Source: Crocinitomicaceae bacterium (GTDB lineage: Bacteria; Bacteroidota; Bacteroidia; Flavobacteriales_D; Crocinitomicaceae). From it: DNA of 5,789 nucleotides. A program made the position numbers and the translations under genes. The stretch's first letter is position 1. Each line of letters starts with the position of its first letter. Positions 1-5,789 of this stretch are shown in pieces. The notes under the pieces were generated by a model that was not told where the DNA came from, did not search any database, and saw only the letters and a program-made list of their open reading frames with translations. Location of the stretch: positions 1-5,789 of the forward strand of contig JALWLM010000176.1 of assembly GCA_027084145.1 (NCBI GenBank), read 5' to 3'.

Positions 1-16
1 GTAGAAAACCAGTAAC

Positions 17-1603
17 ATGATGAAATTCTACTTTTCTTTTTTATTCTCTACATTTTTATTTTTTGGCTTTTCTCAATCAAAAAAAGATATACAATGGTAT
101 GAATATGAAAACTCTACCGGAAGATTATATTATTTACTTCCGGGTACGGGTGAAACGTTCTATTCCGTAAGGGGAGTAAGTGGTTCAAGAAAGGCTTTAA
201 GTGTTAATTTACATCACAAAAATAAGATTGAAAAGTATATTATTATTAAACCCACTGTGAATGGTATGATTGCTACTTTAGAAGCAATTATGGATTTTAA
301 CCATGAGATTTTGGTCTTTCTTTCAGATATCAAAAATGGACATAGAAAATGCTATGTACAACGATATACTAAAGATTTAGAAAAAATAGGAGCACCTATT
401 TTCATTAGTGAATTTTATCTAAAAGGAATCCAAGATAAAACAATTAGCGGATTTGAATTTGTACGATCCGATGACGGGAAAAAGTTTGCTGTTGTCTGGA
501 GTACAAAAGCAAAGATAAAACACTTTGATAATCGTTATGGATTCACCATTTTAAATGAAAAATATGAATTTGTCAACGAAGGAGATTACATCATCCCTTT
601 TGATGCTCAATATCATGATGTTGTTGATTTTAAAATATCTAATAATGGAGATTTTTTTATGCTTCTTAAAACATATAGAAAAAGAACAAAAGCAGACCAT
701 GTCCGGTTTAAAAGACTAAATGACAAGTTATATATCTATCACATCGGTATCAATGACGGACTTCAATCATTCACTCTTGAAACAAATGACAATCATATCT
801 ATGATGTTGACCTTACATTAAACAATCTAAAACAATCTGTTGCGATAGCAGGTTTATACGGGAATAAATATAGAGATGGAATTTCAGGAATATTTAAAAT
901 GCTGGTTGATTTTAACAGTGGTAAAATAGAAAATAAAGCTTTTATTTCTTTTTCGGATGAATTTATCACACAACATTGGAATGAGAAAGCTTTTAATTAC
1001 TTAAAAAGAAAATCTAAAAGAGAAAAAAGAAAAATAAAACCGACGTTAACAAAGTATCAATTAAGAAAAACCTATTTACTAAATAATAAAGATATTATTG
1101 TTGAAGCGGAATATTATAATGAAATCACCCAGACTTATAGCGATCCTGATGGACGAAATTCAAGGATATCCACTCATTTTAACTATGGACCTATCATTGT
1201 TTCAAATATTGATAGTACAGGAAATTTAAAATGGAATCAGCGGATTTTAAAACGTCAATCAACTGTAGATGATGGAGGATATCTTAGCAGCTATCTCTCT
1301 TACATAGACCATAATCATATCCGCTTTATTTTTAATGATAATGTAGAAAATTATGATGTCTCCGGAGAGTTTATTAATCGCTATCCTTTGCAAAATGTTT
1401 CTTATAGAAAAGAAAATTTGGTTGCAATAGCTTCTATTGATCTTAACAATGGTAAAAGTTCCCGCTCCTTCTTATTTCAAAAGAAAAACATTGATGGTAT
1501 TTTTACGCCTAAAAAATCAATTACTGATAAAAATCAAAGTATTATTTATTTGTACGCTATAGGAAGAGGTCGCTCCGAAAAGGTCGGTATATTGAGGTAC
1601 TAA
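17..1603 (+). CDS. Uncharacterised secreted protein, possibly beta-propeller-like
   Basis: I do not recognise a named family with a known role. The 528-residue product starts with a clear signal peptide: MMKF, a phenylalanine-rich hydrophobic core, then likely cleavage after GFS (residue 19). The protein should leave the cytoplasm. No lipobox cysteine follows and there is no other membrane segment. The only cysteine is residue 112. The mature part has many alternating hydrophobic strands and repeated blade-like patterns, for example SDDGKKFAVVWS (151-162), SNNGDFFMLLKT (208-219) and NLKQSVAIAGLYGNK (270-284). A segment near 389-443 combines NYGPIIVSNIDSTGNLKW, a KRQ and FNDN. Such patterns suggest a beta-propeller but do not prove one. 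A very basic patch (330-341, nine of twelve residues K or R) interrupts the middle. No catalytic motif is visible. ATG at 17 or 20 could start translation; the signal peptide works with either. There is no Shine-Dalgarno sequence in the 16 bases upstream. The stop codon overlaps that of convergent lnt. Confidence 0.85.
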   Translation: MMKFYFSFLFSTFLFFGFSQSKKDIQWYEYENSTGRLYYLLPGTGETFYSVRGVSGSRKALSVNLHHKNKIEKYIIIKPTVNGMIATLEAIMDFNHEILVFLSDIKNGHRKCYVQRYTKDLEKIGAPIFISEFYLKGIQDKTISGFEFVRSDDGKKFAVVWSTKAKIKHFDNRYGFTILNEKYEFVNEGDYIIPFDAQYHDVVDFKISNNGDFFMLLKTYRKRTKADHVRFKRLNDKLYIYHIGINDGLQSFTLETNDNHIYDVDLTLNNLKQSVAIAGLYGNKYRDGISGIFKMLVDFNSGKIENKAFISFSDEFITQHWNEKAFNYLKRKSKREKRKIKPTLTKYQLRKTYLLNNKDIIVEAEYYNEITQTYSDPDGRNSRISTHFNYGPIIVSNIDSTGNLKWNQRILKRQSTVDDGGYLSSYLSYIDHNHIRFIFNDNVENYDVSGEFINRYPLQNVSYRKENLVAIASIDLNNGKSSRSFLFQKKNIDGIFTPKKSITDKNQSIIYLYAIGRGRSEKVGILRY

Positions 1604-1624
1604 TTCATGTTTTTATCAATATAC
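1587..1624 (+). terminator. Weak terminator-like inverted repeat at the convergent junction
   Basis: A perfect 9-bp inverted repeat, GTATATTGA (1587-1595) and TCAATATAC (1616-1624), encloses a 20-nt loop. The loop contains the overlapping stop codons of the plus-strand gene and lnt. On the plus strand the stem is followed by TTTCTTCT, a short U-rich tail, so it could help end the upstream secreted-protein transcript. On the minus strand no U tract follows. The stem is AU-rich and the loop large, so the hairpin would be weak. It may also be a coincidence of coding sequence, since both arms lie in codons of one or other gene. Confidence 0.3.
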
Positions 1625-3222
1625 TTTCTTCTAAACCATCGAATAGGCGTATAAAAAAGCAGTAACACCGAAGCAAAAGTGAATGTTCTTCCAAGGATAT
1701 TCCCAAATCGAGTATATACTGTTTTTTCTTTATTTAGTGAGATGTTTTCTCGTATTACATCTTCTTCCCTCCATTTTGTTGCCTGAATTATATCTCCTCT
1801 TTGATTCACAAAACATGAAATTCCCGTATTAGCCGACCGAACAATATCTCGTCGATTCTCAATTGCTCTTAATGATGCAAAACTAGCATGTTGCTTATAC
1901 CCCGGTGTATCTCCCCACCAACCGTCATTTGTTGCTATAGCTATAAAATTTGCTCCTTGTAAACATTGAAGCGAAATCCATTCTCCATAAACGGATTCGT
2001 AGCACACAACCGGTGCAAAAGAAAAATTTTGTGATTGAAATATTTTCGGCCATGGCTCTACTCCCAACGTGCCTGAAATTCCACCGTTTTGAATTGATAA
2101 TTCTTCCAAAAAAGGGAATATATCTGAAAACGGCAGTATTTCTACTCCGGGAACTAATTTTGATTTATGAATAAACTCTATATGATCTTCTTCATCAATA
2201 AACATGGAAGTATTATAAAACTCTACAAAACTTCCATCGGGTTGCTTCCGGCTTGCTCTTGAGTTTTTTGATTCAAAAACACGATAAGTGGACGCTCCCA
2301 AATACCATGGCACATTATTTAATTTTTCTTTTTTTGCTTTTAACAACTCTTTTACCTCAGGTAATGTATATACCTCATCTTCATTGAAACTGCGGCTTAT
2401 TGCTGTTTCCGGAGCTACAATTAATCTCGTTTTTTCGGTTGTTAAAGAATCAGCTAAACGAATAAGCTTATTGACTTGATCATTTAAACTATCATAATTA
2501 AACTTTTCATTATATGGGTCAATATTTGGCTGAATAGCTACCACTTCTATTTTCTTCTCCTCTTTTATTTCATAATTATAATATTTCCATAAAGAAAAAA
2601 GAATTGGTGATAATATAAAGAAAGCCGCACTCCAAAATAAAGGTGTTTGTATCGTCCAGTTTTCTCCTTTCAATAAAACATTTTGAAATGCTCTAAAAAT
2701 AATCAAGTTCACAAATAACACCCAAAAACTTCCTCCAAAAACACCAAAATATTCATACCACTGCACCCAAGAAGGAACAATACTAAACGCATTACCTAAG
2801 GTTAACCACGTCCATGACATTTCCCAATTATGGTGTAGGTATTCAAATGCAATCCAATAGAAAAACAGAGAAAAATAACCTTCTTTTTCTCCTACATACT
2901 TTTTAGTGATATGAAATAAGAAAAATACGAATGACATTAACAATGAATTCATTGTAAAAGCCAATATTCCTCCGACTAAATCAGCTTTACACACCCACCA
3001 TGTTGTTCCTACATTATAGATTAAAAATGTTAAGTAAGCATGTGTAAAAACTTTAGGTGACTTATATTTTCGCTTTGAAATATAAGATTCTATCAACAAA
3101 AGAGGAACCCATGCAACAAAAGTTAAAGGAACCATACTTCCCGTATACGGGAAAGATAACACCATCAATACCCCTGACAATGCACTTAATAAGAAACGTT
3201 GTTTTCGACTTATGTAAATCAT
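1600..3222 (-). CDS. lnt: Apolipoprotein N-acyltransferase
   Basis: Inner-membrane enzyme that transfers a fatty acyl chain from phospholipid to the free amino group of the N-terminal diacylglyceryl-cysteine of lipoproteins, the last step of lipoprotein maturation after Lgt and LspA. The 540-residue length is close to the usual size. Hydrophobic segments fit the family's eight-helix plan: about 10-27, 31-45, 58-77, 81-104, 114-130, 160-180, 192-213 and 508-528. The nitrilase-like periplasmic domain spans about 225-495. The catalytic triad is visible: E272 in APETA, K353 in IHKSKLVPGVE and C407 in VVCYES. E361 and Y408-E409 match further residues important in the E. coli enzyme (E343, Y388, E389). 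TNDGWWGDTPGYKQH (431-445) and RSANTGIS (462-469) are also family motifs. ATG at 3222 is the earliest possible start, because an in-frame TGA lies at 3228-3226; the next Met (residue 20) would cost the first helix. The gene overlaps the convergent plus-strand gene by 4 bp at its 3' end and follows the OmpA-family gene after a 79-bp gap containing a terminator. Confidence 0.97.
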   Translation of the reverse strand: MIYISRKQRFLLSALSGVLMVLSFPYTGSMVPLTFVAWVPLLLIESYISKRKYKSPKVFTHAYLTFLIYNVGTTWWVCKADLVGGILAFTMNSLLMSFVFFLFHITKKYVGEKEGYFSLFFYWIAFEYLHHNWEMSWTWLTLGNAFSIVPSWVQWYEYFGVFGGSFWVLFVNLIIFRAFQNVLLKGENWTIQTPLFWSAAFFILSPILFSLWKYYNYEIKEEKKIEVVAIQPNIDPYNEKFNYDSLNDQVNKLIRLADSLTTEKTRLIVAPETAISRSFNEDEVYTLPEVKELLKAKKEKLNNVPWYLGASTYRVFESKNSRASRKQPDGSFVEFYNTSMFIDEEDHIEFIHKSKLVPGVEILPFSDIFPFLEELSIQNGGISGTLGVEPWPKIFQSQNFSFAPVVCYESVYGEWISLQCLQGANFIAIATNDGWWGDTPGYKQHASFASLRAIENRRDIVRSANTGISCFVNQRGDIIQATKWREEDVIRENISLNKEKTVYTRFGNILGRTFTFASVLLLFYTPIRWFRRKYIDKNMN

Positions 3223-3226
3223 AGTT

Positions 3227-3234
3227 CAAAAATA
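3227..3234 (-). promoter_or_regulatory. Candidate Bacteroidota -7 promoter element for lnt
   Basis: Read on the minus strand this is TATTTTTG, an exact match to the Bacteroidota -7 consensus TAnnTTTG. It ends four bases before the lnt ATG, which would put the transcription start at or within a few bases of the start codon and give a leaderless or nearly leaderless mRNA. The -33 element is poor: a TTTG at 3251-3248 is only 13 bases upstream, shorter than the usual spacing of about 17-20. The terminator of the upstream gene lies just beyond, which makes a separate lnt promoter plausible. A six-base match in AT-rich DNA can also arise by chance. Confidence 0.4.
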
Positions 3235-3248
3235 CAGTTATTTTAGAC

Positions 3249-3289
3249 AAAAAGAAAAGGGGTGAAATATTCTCACCCCTTTTCTTTTT
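3249..3289 (-). terminator. Rho-independent terminator of the OmpA-family gene
   Basis: A perfect 17-bp inverted repeat (arms 3249-3265 and 3273-3289) flanks a 7-nt loop. The core pairs GGGGTGA with TCACCCC, and the outer part pairs an A-rich tract with TTTTCTTTTT. On the minus strand the hairpin begins 12 bases after the OmpA-family stop codon and runs into the U-rich tract, the classic layout of an intrinsic terminator. The A/U arms make it symmetrical, so it could also stop transcription from the left. No plus-strand gene in the window reads directly into it; lnt points away. Confidence 0.9.
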
Positions 3290-3301
3290 TATTGTTTGAT
3301 T

Positions 3302-5789
3302 TTATTCAAAAATCAAATCCATCTCAACTCTTCTGTTCTTCGCTCTTCCATCTGCGGTAGAATTGTCGGCAATCGGTCTTGTTTCTCCATAGTATTCTAC
3401 GATTAATTGTTCTGCCTTAACTCCTCTACTAATTAAGTAATCCCTTACAGCTTCTGCTCTTCTCTTAGACAATACGAGGTTAGACTCTGCTTTACCAACA
3501 TTATCTGTATGTCCCGCAATTCTTAACTTCCATTCCGGCTTTTTAACCAACACTTCCGCCAATTCATTTAATGATTCAAATGATCCTGGAAGAATAATTG
3601 CTTTTCCTGTTTGGAATTGAAGATTATCGAAAGCCATTTTCAATACTTCTTTTACTTCTTCCTCTACCTCCGGACATCCTTTATTAGCAATTGTTCCAGG
3701 AGTATTAGGACAAGCATCGTCTTTATCTCTGACACCATCATTATCCGTATCTGCATAAGGACAACCGTTATTAGACTTCGGTCCTGCTAAATTCGGACAA
3801 TCGTCATCTTTATCCAATAGTCCGTCTCCATCAGTATCCGGCCATGGACATCCTTTATTTTCTTTTGGTCCATATACTTCAGGACACGCATCGATGAAAT
3901 CAAATATACCATCATTATCTGTATCAGGACATCCGTTGTACATTTTTGGTCCGGCAACATCAGGACAAGCATCGTCTTCATCTTTTATACCATCTCCATC
4001 TGTATCAGGACATCCGTTAAATTCTTTAATTCCGGCAACTGTAGGACAATCATCATTTTTATCAATGATACTATCATTATCGGAATCAGGACAACCTTGG
4101 AATGCTTTATCCCCAAAATCCTCAGGACATAAATCGTCTTTATCAGGAACACCATCCTTATCCTTATCCGGGCAACCTTTAAACATTGCTAATCCTGCTT
4201 CTTGAGGACAAAGATCTTCTGAGTCAATAATGCCATCTCCGTCACTATCCGGGCATCCTCTAAACTTCCAAACCCCCGGAACCGATTTACATTCATCCAA
4301 TTTATCAGAAACTTTATCTCCATCAATATCACTTGGATGCGTATAAAGAATTGGTAATCTAAGCCCTGCATAGAACTCTGCTCCTTTTACTTTTCCTGTT
4401 GCAAACAAAGTCTTGAAATCCGTAAATCCAATTGTTAACGGTCCCATTTGAGATGCTACTCCCGCTTTGAATCCTGAATATTTATTTAAGGACAACGGCA
4501 AGTATAATCCGAACCAAGAACTTTGAAAACTCGGTGTGATTGATATTTGATTCGCAACACGAACTCTATGTGGTCGCTTTCTATTACGTAAATTAATCAT
4601 TCCGGTCATATTGACATAAAACCATTTATAAATGTTGTAATCTGCTTGAAAACTTAAAGCTGTTGGTGCTCCCATAAAGAAGATTCTTTCAGCATCTGTT
4701 TCTGTAGATGACCAATCAGGGTGATTTAAAATTAAAGAATCGATAATGCTATCTACACTTGCTAAAGATTTAGCAGAATTAAATACCGTCAAGTCAAATA
4801 AATTATTTGATCGAACTGTAAAGTCTCTACTCAAACTTCCTTTTTTAAACTTAATTCCTCCTATATCCAGTATCGATGCTCCTACTCTCAATTTATACTT
4901 TTCTTTATCTCTTCTCCATAAATCTGTCTTTCCATCCATATCATACTTATACTTTTTCCAATCCGGTCTCCATTCCCAAACAACACCCAAATCTAACCCC
5001 CAACCATAATCAGAAACTGCTTTTGGGGTTCCTGTAGGAACATCTCCATCTAAAATACCTGTTGAATGCCCGTAAGAAACATCTGCGTTTAGATATTGTG
5101 TTGTATCATCATTAAATAAGTTATATTCAAAATTATCGGTATTAAAATAAGCTGCTGTATATCCAGCTAACCATTTTGCTTTACCACCTACTTTAAAAAA
5201 GTGTTCTCCATCATCTTTAATCACTTGTGAATAAATCAAACCGTATTCAGCCCATGTCATATGATTCGCATGAAGCAATGATTCATTAAATTTAGCATTC
5301 CATAATAATGGATAATTTAAATCTTTCATTGCCAAATAAGCCAGTGTTGGATCTACATCATCAACATTTGTAATGGATCGTAATTTTGCTGCAAATCCTA
5401 CTGCAATTTTCGGATTAATGTGAAACATGAAGTTTAAAACATCTAACTGAAAATTATTATAAATCCCAATAGTTTTACTTCTTGTATAATCTAATGAATC
5501 AATATAACGGTCCTCAAAAGTATTGGAAGGACTAATCCAACTTGTATCTTTTGTAAAAGATTTTATCCACCAGCCCGGCATGTCCCGAGTATCAAATCGT
5601 GTAGCATTTTGATAGAAATTCATGTTAAAACTAAACAAGTTAATATCTACGACATAACGTCCATCTACAAAACTTGCCGGTTGAACATCCGTACCCATTA
5701 CGCCTGCGTAATTAGAAGAATGTACCCCTAAATAATTTCGCGCATATACATTGATTGTAAATACAACCAAAATCAATAATCCGTAAATC
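3302..5789 (-). CDS. OmpA-family outer membrane protein with DUF5723-like region and TSP3 repeats (5' partial)
   Basis: Probable outer-membrane protein tethered to peptidoglycan. Residues are numbered from the TTG at 5776, but this is not the likely start: the frame stays open to the window edge, adding residues I-Y-G-L, and IYGLLILVVFTINVYA reads as the end of a signal peptide cleaved after VYA (residue 12). The true start lies just outside. Residues about 13-480 resemble DUF5723 proteins, beginning NYAGVMGTDVQPASF; the aromatic, alternating strands suggest a beta-barrel. Eight thrombospondin type 3 repeats follow (483-702), then an acidic linker EVEEEVKEV and an OmpA C-terminal domain (about 713-824). 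In that domain D758 (GHTDNVG) and R773 (SKRRAEAV) occupy the positions of the diaminopimelate-binding D241 and R256 of E. coli OmpA, with identical 15-residue spacing. The protein ends VEMDLIFE, complete at its C-terminus. A strong terminator follows the stop. The OmpA domain and repeats are certain; the DUF5723 label is from recalled motif resemblance. Confidence 0.93.
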   Translation of the reverse strand, partial: IYGLLILVVFTINVYARNYLGVHSSNYAGVMGTDVQPASFVDGRYVVDINLFSFNMNFYQNATRFDTRDMPGWWIKSFTKDTSWISPSNTFEDRYIDSLDYTRSKTIGIYNNFQLDVLNFMFHINPKIAVGFAAKLRSITNVDDVDPTLAYLAMKDLNYPLLWNAKFNESLLHANHMTWAEYGLIYSQVIKDDGEHFFKVGGKAKWLAGYTAAYFNTDNFEYNLFNDDTTQYLNADVSYGHSTGILDGDVPTGTPKAVSDYGWGLDLGVVWEWRPDWKKYKYDMDGKTDLWRRDKEKYKLRVGASILDIGGIKFKKGSLSRDFTVRSNNLFDLTVFNSAKSLASVDSIIDSLILNHPDWSSTETDAERIFFMGAPTALSFQADYNIYKWFYVNMTGMINLRNRKRPHRVRVANQISITPSFQSSWFGLYLPLSLNKYSGFKAGVASQMGPLTIGFTDFKTLFATGKVKGAEFYAGLRLPILYTHPSDIDGDKVSDKLDECKSVPGVWKFRGCPDSDGDGIIDSEDLCPQEAGLAMFKGCPDKDKDGVPDKDDLCPEDFGDKAFQGCPDSDNDSIIDKNDDCPTVAGIKEFNGCPDTDGDGIKDEDDACPDVAGPKMYNGCPDTDNDGIFDFIDACPEVYGPKENKGCPWPDTDGDGLLDKDDDCPNLAGPKSNNGCPYADTDNDGVRDKDDACPNTPGTIANKGCPEVEEEVKEVLKMAFDNLQFQTGKAIILPGSFESLNELAEVLVKKPEWKLRIAGHTDNVGKAESNLVLSKRRAEAVRDYLISRGVKAEQLIVEYYGETRPIADNSTADGRAKNRRVEMDLIFE
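3671..4330 (-). repeat. Eight tandem thrombospondin type 3 (calcium-binding) repeats
   Basis: In-frame coding repeats of 81 bp (27 residues) following DxDxDGxxDxxDxC, ending GCP. They cover residues 483-509, 510-536, 537-563, 564-590, 591-617, 618-644, 647-673 and 676-702. Two-residue inserts (WP, YA) follow repeats six and seven. Every repeat keeps both cysteines, at positions 14 and 26, and all five core aspartates. The glycine at position 6 is replaced by Lys in repeat one and Ser in repeat four. In this family the aspartates bind calcium and the cysteines form disulfides, giving a rigid rod. Here it would link the barrel to the peptidoglycan-binding domain. Confidence 0.93.

Noticed and set aside
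1950..2479. Two short plus-strand open frames antisense to lnt (1950-2174 and 2288-2479)
   Set aside because: Both lie inside the conserved catalytic domain of lnt, have no credible start context and encode nothing recognisable. They are antisense shadows.
3062..3250. A 62-codon minus-strand open frame running from the intergenic gap into lnt
   Set aside because: It overlaps the well-supported N-terminus of Lnt in another frame, and its start lies in the U tract of the terminator. No recognisable protein features.
3894..4205. A 103-codon plus-strand open frame rich in Ser, Gly and Pro with apparent internal repeats (VSGHPL, SGQ)
   Set aside because: It lies wholly antisense to the TSP3 repeats. 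Its periodicity is the complement of the DxDGD...GCP codons, and it shows no independent start signal.
3671..4330. The regular repeat spacing considered as a CRISPR or other non-coding array
   Set aside because: The 81-bp units are degenerate at DNA level, stay in frame, and encode canonical TSP3 calcium-binding motifs. There are no identical direct repeats with unique spacers.
3787..4371. Short minus-strand open frames (3787-3981 and 4189-4371) inside the OmpA-family gene
   Set aside because: They are shifted-frame readings of the Asp/Gly-rich repeats, in which stop codons are scarce. The main frame is uninterrupted.
4746..5009. An 87-codon plus-strand open frame antisense to the DUF5723-like region
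   Set aside because: It sits entirely within an intact gene on the other strand, with no domain, signal peptide or promoter support.

Overview
The window looks like an ordinary chromosomal stretch from a member of the Bacteroidota, most plausibly Flavobacteriales or a close relative. The DNA is AT-rich and the genes lack Shine-Dalgarno sequences. The apolipoprotein N-acyltransferase carries a QPNIDPYNEKF motif that I associate with this phylum. The large outer-membrane protein combines a DUF5723-like N-terminal region with thrombospondin type 3 repeats and an OmpA domain, a Bacteroidota style of architecture. The family-level placement is inference.

Layout: a plus-strand gene (17-1603) encodes an uncharacterised secreted protein of about 528 residues. 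It converges on two minus-strand genes: lnt (1600-3222), and upstream of it a large OmpA-family gene (3302 to the right edge, 5' end cut off by the window). The plus-strand gene and lnt overlap tail to tail by 4 bp, and both stop codons lie in the loop of a 9-bp inverted repeat. The only true intergenic gap, 3223-3301, holds a strong intrinsic terminator for the OmpA-family gene and a Bacteroidota-type -7 promoter element directly in front of lnt. The two minus-strand genes are therefore probably separate transcription units despite the short gap.

Function: all three products belong to the cell envelope. Lnt completes lipoprotein maturation in the inner membrane. The OmpA-family protein probably ties an outer-membrane beta-barrel to peptidoglycan through a calcium-binding repeat stalk. 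The plus-strand product carries a signal peptide and beta-rich, blade-like segments but has no assignable function. Nothing links the three into one pathway beyond this shared location.

I found no RNA genes, mobile elements, CRISPR arrays or defence genes, and no convincing previously undescribed system. The points most worth a second look are the uncharacterised secreted protein, the compact convergent junction, the overlap of terminator and promoter ahead of lnt, and the eight-repeat calcium stalk.
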